From assembly GCA_017451395.1 (NCBI GenBank), contig JAFSPR010000083.1:1-33246 (forward strand): a stretch of DNA of 33,246 bases. Direction: 5' to 3'. This DNA is from Bacteroidales bacterium (lineage in GTDB: Bacteria > Bacteroidota > Bacteroidia > Bacteroidales > UBA932). The translations under genes were made by a program, and so were the position numbers. Positions 1-8,273 of this stretch are shown here, piece by piece (positions within the stretch are counted from its first letter, which is position 1; each line of letters begins with the position of its first letter). The notes under the pieces were generated by a model that saw nothing but the letters and a program-made list of their open reading frames with translations, was not told where the DNA came from and ran no database searches.

Positions 1-2
1 AT

Positions 3-845
3 GAGTCCCGCGTGAGGATGTTCGTGACCCAGAAGGTGAAGGACGAGGTTGAGTACGGCCTTCAGCAGTTAAGGGAAATCTATGCCGTCGCATCCAAGGA
101 TGTGAGGGAGGATGTTCCAGTGAGCGAGCTTCGCGTTGGGCTCAAGTGCGGCGGCTCTGACGGCCTTTCCGGCATCACGGCAAATCCGCTTCTTGGTGTA
201 TTCAGCGACTGGATTGTGGAGCAGGGCGGAACAACCGTCCTCACGGAGGTTCCGGAGATGTTCGGAGCAGAGACCATCCTTATGAACCGCTGCCAGGATG
301 AGGCTACGTTTGAAAAGACCGTCCACCTTATCAATGACTTCAAGGAGTACTTCATGAAGCAGGGTATGCCGGTTTATGAGAATCCTTCTCCCGGCAACAA
401 GGCCGGCGGCATCTCAACTCTTGAGGAGAAGTCCCTTGGCTGCACCCAGAAGTGCGGAAAGAGTCTTGTACGCGGCGTCCTGAAGTACGGTGAGCGCCTT
501 CAGGTGAAGGGCCTCAACCTTCTATCGGCCCCCGGCAATGACCTTGTGGCTTCAACGGCCCTTGCATCGGCCGGCTGCCAGATAGTGCTCTTCACAACGG
601 GCCGCGGCACTCCTTTCGGAAGTTACGTGCCCACCATGAAGATTTCCACCAACACCCCGCTGTTTGAAGGAAAACCTAACTGGATTGACTTCAACGCCGG
701 CGTCCTTGCCCAGGATGAAAAGATGGAGAGCGTTGCCGCCCGTTTCCGTGACTACGTCCTTGCTGTTGCCAGCGGCGAGCCCGTGAACAACGAGAAGAAC
801 GGCTACCGTGAACTTGCCATCTTCAAGCAGGGCGTAACGCTGTAA
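3..845 (+). CDS. uxaA: Altronate dehydratase, C-terminal part (5' truncated by window)
   Basis: Altronate dehydratase converts D-altronate to 2-keto-3-deoxygluconate (KDG) in the cytoplasm, the last isomerate-pathway step of galacturonate catabolism. The reading frame is open to the left edge, so this is the C-terminal ~280 residues of a protein that is usually about 495 residues long. The family-typical block GGSDGLSGITANPLLG followed by VEQGGTTVLTEVPEMFGAE is intact, as is the GRGTPFGS region. The ATG at base 1 is in another frame and stops after four codons. Galactarate dehydratase (GarD) is a paralogue that cannot be fully excluded, but the nearby uxaB and exuT argue for altronate. It probably starts or belongs to the same + strand pectin operon as the genes that follow. 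Confidence 0.93.
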   Translation, partial: ESRVRMFVTQKVKDEVEYGLQQLREIYAVASKDVREDVPVSELRVGLKCGGSDGLSGITANPLLGVFSDWIVEQGGTTVLTEVPEMFGAETILMNRCQDEATFEKTVHLINDFKEYFMKQGMPVYENPSPGNKAGGISTLEEKSLGCTQKCGKSLVRGVLKYGERLQVKGLNLLSAPGNDLVASTALASAGCQIVLFTTGRGTPFGSYVPTMKISTNTPLFEGKPNWIDFNAGVLAQDEKMESVAARFRDYVLAVASGEPVNNEKNGYRELAIFKQGVTL

Positions 846-853
846 TCCCTCTT

Positions 854-904
854 TGTCATTTCGAGCGGAACCCGCAGGGCGAAGTTCGCTCAGTCGAAAT
901 GACA
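854..904. repeat. REP-like palindrome in uxaA-pectate lyase gap
   Basis: An exact 11-bp inverted repeat, TGTCATTTCGA at 854-864 and TCGAAATGACA at 894-904, encloses a GC-rich centre. Its first 16 bases equal those of the in-frame copy at 9233. It fills most of the 84-nt gap between uxaA and the pectate lyase gene. The transcript would fold into a hairpin, so it may also act as a terminator or processing site. Confidence 0.75.
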
Positions 905-929
905 GATAAAGGTATTTTTAACCAACAAT

Positions 930-3458
930 ATGAAGATCAAACACATCATCCCCATACTCCTCACTGCGGCGGTGGCGCTGCTGTCCTGCACCCAGGAGTA
1001 TGACGACAGCATCCTGAAGGCCAAGGTGGATGCGCTGTCCAGCCAGGTTGCAAAACTGGCCGAACAGGTCAATGAACTGAACACCCAGGTCCAGGGCTTC
1101 AAGGAAGTCATAGACCAGTGGAAAGCCGGCGGCTTTGTGGAGAGCATCCAGGACGTGACCGGCGGCAAAACCATTACCTTCGTGGGCGGAAAGACCGTGA
1201 CCATCTACGACGGCACCAACGGTAAGGACGGCAAAGACGGCGTCGACGGCACCTCGCCCGTCATCGGCATAAAGGCCGATACCGACGGCACCCAGTACTG
1301 GACCGTTGACGGCGAATTCCTCCTTGTCGGCGGAAACAAAGTCCCCGTGGCCGTGATCCCCGTCTTCTCCACCAACGAAAGCGGAGAACTCATAGTGACC
1401 GTTAACGGCGCGCAGACAAACCTGGGCAAAGTATCGGCCGCAGGAGACGCAATCTTTCAGAGCGTAGTGGCCGATGCCGACAAAGTGACCTTCACCCTTG
1501 TTGGCGGCCAGAGTTTCGAGATCCCCTTCGTGAAAGCCTTCAAACTGGTCATCGAAAAGATAGCCTACACAGAAGTCAAGGCAGGGGAGACCATAGACGT
1601 CCCTTACACCGTCACAGGCTCCGACAACGCCACCGTAATGGCATTCGCCGGCGGTGCATACAAGGCGTCCGTGAATTCGGCCGAAAACAAGGTGAACATT
1701 ACCGTCCCCACCCCCGCATCAGACGGCCAGGTGATGGTATGGGCTCAGACAGAGACCGTTGTAAGTCCGGCGGTCATCCTTACCTTTACTCCTGACGCTG
1801 AGGCTCCCACCCCCGGCGAAGAGCCTACCCCCGGAGAATCGGCCGACCTAAACTGCCCCACGCCTCCTACGGTTGGGACAGTTGATCCCACCGCCCTTGT
1901 GGGGTACGGTAGCGGCGTAACCGGCGGCGAAGGCGGCACAGTGCTGCACTTCAACAGCGGCAAGGCCCTCCAGACCTGGCTCCTGCAGCGCACTAAGGAC
2001 GAGAAAAAGGGCACCCATACCCCCACCGTCATCTGGCTCAGCGGCACTTTCAAGAGCGACGAAGGCCGAGACTTTTCATCGGCCCATCCCTGGTTTGATG
2101 TCAAGGACGTCTCCAACCTGAGTTTTATCGGCACGGATGACTTTGTGATGGACCAGATTGGAATCTTCTGCGTGCGCGCCAGCAACATCATCATCCGCAA
2201 CATCAATTTCCAGCAGCCCAAAGCCAATAACGGGGCCGATGCAGTGTCCATGCAGGAATGCGACGGCGTGTGGGTAGACCACTGCACCTTCACATCCCTC
2301 AACCAGACAAAGGATTACGAGGACGGCTCCACCGACGTTACCCACGGCTCAAAGAACGTCACCGTTTCCTGGTGCCGCTACATAAAGACCCAGAAGAGTT
2401 GCCTGGTGGGCCATTCCAACAGCCAGAGTTCCGACACCCAGATCTCCGTCACATTCCACCACAACTGGTTTGAACAGTCCTCCTCACGCCATCCGCGCGT
2501 CCGTTTTGGAAAGGCCCACGTGTACAATAACCTCTACGACGGCTGCACCACCTACGGCGCAGGCAGCGCTTACGGCGCAATGGTCCTTGTGGAATACAAC
2601 TACTTTGACGGCGTGCAGCTCCCTACGGACATCTGCACCTATCCAGCCAAGGAAAGCAACGAATCCAACCTTCAGGGCTCCGTGGCAGGTTACCTCTATC
2701 CCACCCAGAACGTTTACGTGAACCGCCCTGCAAAGGCAAAGGACCCGTATCCGCTTTCAAACGTGCAGTATACAAAGTACAACGGCAGCACCATCACTCC
2801 TCTTACCTATGCCGATTTCCAGCCGTCCTACGACTATACGGTAACGGCAGCTGAGGACGTTCCCGCCCTTGTGAAGGCCAACGCCGGATACGGCAAGATG
2901 ACAGGCTTTGCGGAGGCTCCCGTTCCGGTGGATAACGCCGGCATCAACGACTTCAACGGCACTGACGACGATCCCGTCGATCCCGACCAGGGAGATGAGG
3001 ACGATCCCGTGACTCCCTCGGAGCCTGAAACCGGCAATCACGTTCACGTGGTATACTACAACACAAGTTCGGAAAAGACCATCCTTACGGACGGAGCCCC
3101 AAGCAACTATTTTGATGCTACGGCTAAGACCGACCTTTCAAGTTATGCCGTAAAGAGCTGGGAACTTGAAGGTTACAGTTCCAACAGGGGCATTAAGATG
3201 AATTCCTCCGGCTATGTGAAATTCACTACATCGGCAACGCTGAACTCTACCGTCAGGTTCTACGCCATCCAGAAGACGGCGGGATCGGCCAAACTCCAGC
3301 TTGTCCCTACCGGCGGCGAGGCCCAGGAGTTTGCCTCCGGCTATGACACCATAGGAGACAGCGGAGTCATTGCCCTGGAGAAAGGAACCGAATATACCAT
3401 CAAACAGGTGTCCAGCGAGCAGGCGCTCCTGCTGGTAGTTGTAAGAGAAACCGAATAA
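930..3458 (+). CDS. Pectate lyase (PL1) lipoprotein with N-terminal coiled coil and C-terminal module
   Basis: A surface or periplasmic lipoprotein that cleaves de-esterified homogalacturonan by beta-elimination, giving unsaturated oligogalacturonides. A type II signal peptide ends in LLSC (Cys20). Residues ~28-65 look like a coiled coil, then a DUF4988-like segment with a short collagen-like stretch (NGKDGKDGVDG, 97-107) and a BACON/Ig-like domain (~205-285). After a Pro/Glu linker the PL1 beta-helix runs ~310-660: WVDHCTF at 448-454, DGSTDVTHG at 465-473 (probable Ca2+ ligands D465 and D469), and RHPRVRFG at 520-527 with the RxPxxR catalytic motif (R520, R525). An acidic linker (~675-700) leads to a ~140-residue C-terminal beta module, possibly carbohydrate binding. 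It is followed 21 nt later by uxaB. Confidence 0.92.
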   Translation: MKIKHIIPILLTAAVALLSCTQEYDDSILKAKVDALSSQVAKLAEQVNELNTQVQGFKEVIDQWKAGGFVESIQDVTGGKTITFVGGKTVTIYDGTNGKDGKDGVDGTSPVIGIKADTDGTQYWTVDGEFLLVGGNKVPVAVIPVFSTNESGELIVTVNGAQTNLGKVSAAGDAIFQSVVADADKVTFTLVGGQSFEIPFVKAFKLVIEKIAYTEVKAGETIDVPYTVTGSDNATVMAFAGGAYKASVNSAENKVNITVPTPASDGQVMVWAQTETVVSPAVILTFTPDAEAPTPGEEPTPGESADLNCPTPPTVGTVDPTALVGYGSGVTGGEGGTVLHFNSGKALQTWLLQRTKDEKKGTHTPTVIWLSGTFKSDEGRDFSSAHPWFDVKDVSNLSFIGTDDFVMDQIGIFCVRASNIIIRNINFQQPKANNGADAVSMQECDGVWVDHCTFTSLNQTKDYEDGSTDVTHGSKNVTVSWCRYIKTQKSCLVGHSNSQSSDTQISVTFHHNWFEQSSSRHPRVRFGKAHVYNNLYDGCTTYGAGSAYGAMVLVEYNYFDGVQLPTDICTYPAKESNESNLQGSVAGYLYPTQNVYVNRPAKAKDPYPLSNVQYTKYNGSTITPLTYADFQPSYDYTVTAAEDVPALVKANAGYGKMTGFAEAPVPVDNAGINDFNGTDDDPVDPDQGDEDDPVTPSEPETGNHVHVVYYNTSSEKTILTDGAPSNYFDATAKTDLSSYAVKSWELEGYSSNRGIKMNSSGYVKFTTSATLNSTVRFYAIQKTAGSAKLQLVPTGGEAQEFASGYDTIGDSGVIALEKGTEYTIKQVSSEQALLLVVVRETE

Positions 3459-3479
3459 TTCTAATAACATAATACTACA

Positions 3480-4919
3480 ATGGAAAGACTAAACCGCAAA
3501 TCTGCGCCTCAGGCAAAGCAGTACACAGAAAAAGTGATCCAGTTTGGCGAGGGTAACTTCCTCCGCGCATTCATCGAGTGGATTATCTGGAAGACCAATC
3601 AGAAGACGGACTTCAATGGCTCCGTGGTGGTTGTCCAGCCCATCGAGAAAGGTATGGTTGGCTGGCTCAACGAGCAGGACGGCCTCTATCACCTCAACCT
3701 CCAGGGCCTTCAGAACGGTGAGCCCGTCAACAGCCTGGACCTTATTGACGTAATTTCCCGCGGCCTCAACCCCTATGAGGACTTTGAGGCATACCTCAAA
3801 CTTGCCGAACAGCCGGAAATCCGCTTCGTGATCTCCAACACCACAGAGGCAGGTATCGCCTTCGATCCCGCCTGCAAACTGGATGACAAGCCCGCAAGTT
3901 CCTATCCCGGCAAACTCACGCAGCTCCTGTATCACCGCTTCCAGTATTTCAAGGGCGCCGCGGACAAGGGCCTTATCATCTTTCCCTGCGAACTTATCTT
4001 TGAAAACGGCAAGCACCTCAAGGAATGCATCCGTGAGTACATCAAGTTGTGGAACCTTGGTGAGGCATTCAGCGCCTGGTTCGAGAACTCCTGCGGTGTG
4101 TACTCCACCCTTGTAGACCGCATTGTTCCCGGTTATCCCCGTGACACCGCCGCAGAACTCTGCGAGCGCGCCGGTTACGACGACCACCTCCTTGACAAGG
4201 CGGAAATCTTCCACCTCTGGGTAATCGAGGCACCTAAGGAAGTAGCAGAGGAATTCCCGGCCGACAAGGCGGGCCTCCACGTTCTCTTCGTTCCTTCAGA
4301 GGCTCCTTACCATGAGAGAAAGGTTACCCTCCTGAACGGTCCCCACACCGTGCTTTCCCCCGTCGGCTACCTTTCCGGCCTCAACACCGTGAAGGAGTGC
4401 TGCGAGGATCCTGAGATCGGCCAGTTTGTACACAAGGTGATGTACGAGGAACTTCTTCCCACCCTCAACCTCCCGGAGAGCGAACTCCTCCAGTTTGCAG
4501 GTGACGTTGTGGAGCGCTTCCGTAACCCGTTCGTGAAGCACTTCGTGACTTCCATCATGCTCAACTCCTTCCCCAAGTTCAAGACCCGCGACCTCCCCGG
4601 CCTCAAGACCTATCTTGAGCGTAAGGGCGAACTCCCGAAGGGCCTGGTGCTTGGCCTCGCCGGCATCTGCACCTACTACAAGGGCGGAAAGAGAGGAGAA
4701 GACGAGATTGTTCCCCAGGACGACGAAAAGATTGTGGGCCTCCTCAAAGACCTCTGGGCAACAGGCGATGTCCGTAAGGTTGCGCAGGGCGTCCTTGCCG
4801 ATGATTTCATCTGGGGCGAAGACCTCAACGCCATCCCCGGCCTTACGGACCTTCTTGCCGCAGACCTTGCCCTCATCCAGGCCGAAGGTATGCGCGCCGC
4901 AGTAAAATCCATCCTGTAG
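3480..4919 (+). CDS. uxaB: Tagaturonate reductase (altronate oxidoreductase)
   Basis: NADH-dependent reduction of D-tagaturonate to D-altronate, feeding UxaA. The protein has 479 residues, the normal UxaB length in the polyol-specific (mannitol) long-chain dehydrogenase family. The N-terminal dinucleotide-binding stretch VIQFGEGNFLRAF (about residues 20-32) and the catalytic-region motif KVTLLNGPHTVLSPVGYLSG are present. It lies 21 nt after the pectate lyase gene and 3 nt before exuT, so the three are very probably co-transcribed. Mannonate oxidoreductase (UxuB) is the closest alternative; sequence and neighbours favour UxaB. Confidence 0.93.
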   Translation: MERLNRKSAPQAKQYTEKVIQFGEGNFLRAFIEWIIWKTNQKTDFNGSVVVVQPIEKGMVGWLNEQDGLYHLNLQGLQNGEPVNSLDLIDVISRGLNPYEDFEAYLKLAEQPEIRFVISNTTEAGIAFDPACKLDDKPASSYPGKLTQLLYHRFQYFKGAADKGLIIFPCELIFENGKHLKECIREYIKLWNLGEAFSAWFENSCGVYSTLVDRIVPGYPRDTAAELCERAGYDDHLLDKAEIFHLWVIEAPKEVAEEFPADKAGLHVLFVPSEAPYHERKVTLLNGPHTVLSPVGYLSGLNTVKECCEDPEIGQFVHKVMYEELLPTLNLPESELLQFAGDVVERFRNPFVKHFVTSIMLNSFPKFKTRDLPGLKTYLERKGELPKGLVLGLAGICTYYKGGKRGEDEIVPQDDEKIVGLLKDLWATGDVRKVAQGVLADDFIWGEDLNAIPGLTDLLAADLALIQAEGMRAAVKSIL

Positions 4920-4922
4920 CCT

Positions 4923-6371
4923 ATGTCAACGCAGAAAAAACTTATGACAAACTGGCGGTGGTGGATTTGCTCCCTGCTTTTCATCGCCACCACGGTGAAC
5001 TACCTGGACCGCCAGGTGCTTTCACTCACATACAAGGAGTTCATCGCTCCGGAGTTCCACTGGACCGATGCCGACTACGGCACAATCACGTCCCTGTTCT
5101 CCATCTTCTACGCAATCGCCTGCCTCTTTGCCGGTAAGTTCGTGGACTGGATGGGAACAAAGAAGGGCTACCTCATCGCCATCGGCGTCTGGAGCCTTGG
5201 TGCCGTGATGCACGCAGGCTGCGGCGTTGCTACCACGTGGTTTGTGGACGGCGTGGATTCTGTCCAGGCCCTCAGGGCCGTTGAGGCAGGATCCAACATC
5301 GCCCTCACCATCTCCACGGTGAGCGTGTACCTGTTCCTTCTTTGCCGCGGCATCCTGGCCCTTGGTGAGTCCGGAAACTTCCCGGCCGCCATCAAGACCA
5401 CAGCCGAATACTTCCCCAAGAAGGACCGCGCTTTTGCTACCTCCATCTTCAATGCAGGTGCATCAGTGGGCGCCCTTGCGGCTCCTCTCCTGATACCCCC
5501 GCTTGCCAAGAACCTTGGCTGGGAGTGGGCTTTCATCATCATCGGCGGCCTGGGCTTCCTGTGGATGTTCCTGTGGCAGTTCATGTATGACAAGCCTGAA
5601 AAGAGCAAGCACGTGAATGAGGCGGAACTTGAGTACATCCACCAGGATGACGCAGAGACCGCTGCCGTGAAGGCTCCCGCAGAGGAAGAGAAATCAATCC
5701 CGTTTGTGAAGTGCTTCGGCTTCAAGCAGACCTGGAGCTTCATTGTGGGTAAATTCCTCACGGACGGCGTGTGGTGGTTCTTCCTGTTCTGGGCTCCTGC
5801 ATACTTCCAGGACCAGTTCAACGCCCCCGCTTCATCTCCTCTGGGACAGGGCCTCATCTTCACCCTGTACGCAATTGTGACGGTAGTTTCCCTCTTTGGC
5901 GGCTACCTTCCCAAACTGTTCGTGGAGCAGAAGGGAATGCATCCCTACAACGGCCGAATGCTGGCCATGCTCATCTTCGCCTTCTTCCCGCTGGTGGCAC
6001 TGGCCGCCCAGCCGCTGGGCGCTTACAGCCCCTGGTGGCCGGCCATCCTCATCGGCATAGCAGGCGCAGGTCATCAGGCCTGGAGCGCCAACATCTTCTC
6101 CACTGTGGGTGACATGTTCCCCAAGAGCACCATCGCTTCCATCACCGGTATCGGCGCTATGGCCGGCGGCATTGGCTCAATGATCATCCAGAAGGTTGCA
6201 GGTAACCTCTTCACATATGCAGAGGGCCAGGGCGCCGCATTCCATTTCATGGGATTCGAAGGCAAGCCCGCCGGCTACTTCATTATGTTCTGCTTCTGCG
6301 GCCTTGCTTACCTCACCGGCTGGATTATTATGAAGGCCCTGGTGCCCAAGTACAAGCCTGTGGAAGTGTAG
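4923..6371 (+). CDS. exuT: Hexuronate MFS transporter, ExuT-like
   Basis: An inner-membrane proton symporter of the major facilitator superfamily (anion:cation symporter branch), likely importing galacturonate and/or glucuronate. It has 482 residues and about 12 hydrophobic segments. The first helix ends in the family signature NYLDRQVLSL, followed by GTITSLFSIFYAIACLFAGK and the loop motif DWMGTKKG. LALGESGNFPAAIKTTAEYF matches the conserved substrate-channel region of ExuT-type carriers. It begins 3 nt after uxaB, so the two form a transport-reduction pair. The exact hexuronate specificity is inferred from the neighbours. Confidence 0.9.
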   Translation: MSTQKKLMTNWRWWICSLLFIATTVNYLDRQVLSLTYKEFIAPEFHWTDADYGTITSLFSIFYAIACLFAGKFVDWMGTKKGYLIAIGVWSLGAVMHAGCGVATTWFVDGVDSVQALRAVEAGSNIALTISTVSVYLFLLCRGILALGESGNFPAAIKTTAEYFPKKDRAFATSIFNAGASVGALAAPLLIPPLAKNLGWEWAFIIIGGLGFLWMFLWQFMYDKPEKSKHVNEAELEYIHQDDAETAAVKAPAEEEKSIPFVKCFGFKQTWSFIVGKFLTDGVWWFFLFWAPAYFQDQFNAPASSPLGQGLIFTLYAIVTVVSLFGGYLPKLFVEQKGMHPYNGRMLAMLIFAFFPLVALAAQPLGAYSPWWPAILIGIAGAGHQAWSANIFSTVGDMFPKSTIASITGIGAMAGGIGSMIIQKVAGNLFTYAEGQGAAFHFMGFEGKPAGYFIMFCFCGLAYLTGWIIMKALVPKYKPVEV

Positions 6372-6406
6372 GCGTCTTTGTTAACTAATTGATTATTAAT
6401 TTGATA

Positions 6407-6446
6407 TGATTTTTACTCCCGGCCGATTTACTGGGAGTAAAAATCA
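6407..6446 (+). terminator. 14-bp perfect inverted repeat after exuT (terminator or operator)
   Basis: TGATTTTTACTCCC at 6407-6420 and its exact reverse complement at 6433-6446 flank a 12-nt loop. The loop contains the window's over-represented heptamer GGCCGAT. The stem has a GC-rich top and A/T-rich base, so it could terminate exuT transcripts. It ends 13 nt before the pectinesterase ATG, so a role as operator or 5' leader element of that gene is also possible. Confidence 0.65.
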
Positions 6447-6459
6447 CAAATGATTGACT

Positions 6460-8187
6460 ATGAGAGTGTTAGTTAAAACGGCGTTATGTCTGCTACTGGC
6501 GGTGGCCTGTGGAAAACCGGCGGCGGATGTGCCTTCGTCTGATATCCCTGCCGTGCCTCAGAACCTGAAGTTCCACAGTGCTACGGATATCAGCCTCACT
6601 TTCCAGTGGGGAGCCGTGGAGGGCGCAACTTCCTATGAGTGGGAACTCACGGGAGAGGGCTCTTTCCTGAAGGAAGGGACATCGGCCAAAAGGAACGTTA
6701 CCGTTGAGGGCCTTACCGCCGGAACTTCGTACAGTTTCTCCGTCCAGGCCGTGAACGCCGCCGGAAAATCCGGCTTCTGTGCCCCCGTGGAGGCATCTAC
6801 CACCGGAAAGACACCGGAGCCCCCGGGACCGGAAGGACCTGATACCCCGTCATCGGCCCTTTGCGTGGATGCGCCTCTTACCGTTGAGGTTGGCTCAGGC
6901 GCTGCCCTTGGCACCTCCGGTCTCATCCAGGTTTTCAAGGCGGACGGCACCCTTGTGGACAAGATTGATATGGCCGATATCTCCAAGGTGGATATCCTTT
7001 CAGACGGCACTATGGTCCCTAAGGAGACAATTGACAACGGCACCGTGCTCCACACCTTTATGGATCTTCTTCACAGTACGCGTTACCGTCCGGTGCACTA
7101 CACTCCCGTACGTCTTGAAGGCGGATCCCTTGTGATAAAACTTCACAACGAGGCACTTGACTTCGGCGGCAGTTACTACTTCACCGTAGACGCTTCCGTT
7201 GCCGGTAAGGCCGTTGAGAGGGCCGATTTCACCACCAAGGCAAAACCCTCCGGCACTACCCTCAAGGTTGCGGCTGACGGCAGCGCCGATTTCTGCACCG
7301 TGCAGGGAGCCCTGAGTTATGCCACAACCCTTGGAAAGAACGATGCAGTCACCATTGAGGTGGCAGACGGCACATACCGTGAACTCCTCTATCTCCGTGA
7401 CAAGAATAACCTCACCATAAAGGGAGCGTCCCGCGGAAAGACAGTCATAGCATATCCCAACAACGAGAGTTATGCAACGGGCTCCGGCTCTGCGGCATCC
7501 AGTAAGCCTTTCCTTGGTTCCACCGTGGGCGTGCTTGGCGGCCGCTGCCTCTTCCTGGCGGAAAGTTGCGACAACCTTGTCATAGAGAACCTCACCATAG
7601 AGAACACTTTCTGGGCCGATGACCACAAAGGCCAGGCTGAGACCATCTATTTCAACGGCGACAACAAGAAACTCACCATAGAAAGTTGCAACCTCATCTC
7701 CTGGCAGGATACTTTCCTGTGCAAAGGAGAGGTGTGGGTGCACAATTCCCTCATAGCGGGGCATGTGGACTTTATCTGGGGCTATCCCAAGGCCTGCCTG
7801 TTTGAAGACTGCGAGATCCGCTCCCGCGCCGGAGGGTACATTGTCCAGGCCCGCTGCCCTGCAGGCTCAAAGGGATTTGTGTTCCTGAACTGCTCTCTCA
7901 CTGCAGAAGACGGCGTGTCCAACGGTTCCGTCTGGCTTGCCCGTTCCGGCGGAGACACATCCGTATTGGACAACGTCACTTATGTGAACTGCTCAATGAC
8001 TGCTGCCATAGCCCCCGCAGGCTGGCACACCGGAAAAACGCCAACTCCCGCCACTCCTACGGCAACCGAAGGCTGGAAGGAATACGGCACCACGGGCGTT
8101 TCCACGTCTTCCCGCAATTCATATGGCAAAATCCTCACTGCTGCTGAAGCAGAGGCCTACGCTTCAAAGGAAGCGGTATTGCCGTAG
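6460..8187 (+). CDS. Pectinesterase (CE8) lipoprotein with FN3 domain
   Basis: Removes methyl esters from homogalacturonan at the cell surface, exposing it to pectate lyase. The ATG at 6460 is chosen over an in-frame TTG at 6454 because it places a clean lipoprotein signal (LAVAC, Cys17) at the N-terminus. A fibronectin type III domain (~30-115), a Pro/Gly linker and an Ig-like domain (~135-262) precede the CE8 beta-helix (~268-575). CE8 motifs: GQAET 391-395, SWQDTFL 414-420 with D417, GHVDFIWG 434-441 with D437, and LARSGG 493-498. The usual LGRPW motif is thus altered: the substrate-binding Arg (R495) remains but the Pro-Trp pair is lost. It begins after a hairpin, so it may have its own transcript. 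Confidence 0.9.
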   Translation: MRVLVKTALCLLLAVACGKPAADVPSSDIPAVPQNLKFHSATDISLTFQWGAVEGATSYEWELTGEGSFLKEGTSAKRNVTVEGLTAGTSYSFSVQAVNAAGKSGFCAPVEASTTGKTPEPPGPEGPDTPSSALCVDAPLTVEVGSGAALGTSGLIQVFKADGTLVDKIDMADISKVDILSDGTMVPKETIDNGTVLHTFMDLLHSTRYRPVHYTPVRLEGGSLVIKLHNEALDFGGSYYFTVDASVAGKAVERADFTTKAKPSGTTLKVAADGSADFCTVQGALSYATTLGKNDAVTIEVADGTYRELLYLRDKNNLTIKGASRGKTVIAYPNNESYATGSGSAASSKPFLGSTVGVLGGRCLFLAESCDNLVIENLTIENTFWADDHKGQAETIYFNGDNKKLTIESCNLISWQDTFLCKGEVWVHNSLIAGHVDFIWGYPKACLFEDCEIRSRAGGYIVQARCPAGSKGFVFLNCSLTAEDGVSNGSVWLARSGGDTSVLDNVTYVNCSMTAAIAPAGWHTGKTPTPATPTATEGWKEYGTTGVSTSSRNSYGKILTAAEAEAYASKEAVLP

Positions 8188-8213
8188 AATGGAAGTTGCT
8201 GATATACTGTGTT

Positions 8214-8245
8214 TTATGCAATTTCCCCTATGTATAATTGCATAA
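8214..8245 (+). terminator. 10-bp inverted repeat between pectinesterase and GH43 genes
   Basis: TTATGCAATT at 8214-8223 pairs perfectly with AATTGCATAA at 8236-8245 around a 12-nt loop, followed by GGGTTTTGTG. It lies 26 nt after the pectinesterase stop and 28 nt before the GH43 start. The stem is AT-rich, so it is a weak terminator at best and could equally be a regulator-binding palindrome. Confidence 0.45.
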
Positions 8246-8273
8246 GGGTTTTGTGATAAATGATTGATTTGTA

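Noticed and set aside
1-15. ATG at base 1 as a gene start
   Set aside because: Its frame stops after four codons; the uxaA frame is open from base 3 and the family sequence continues to the left edge.
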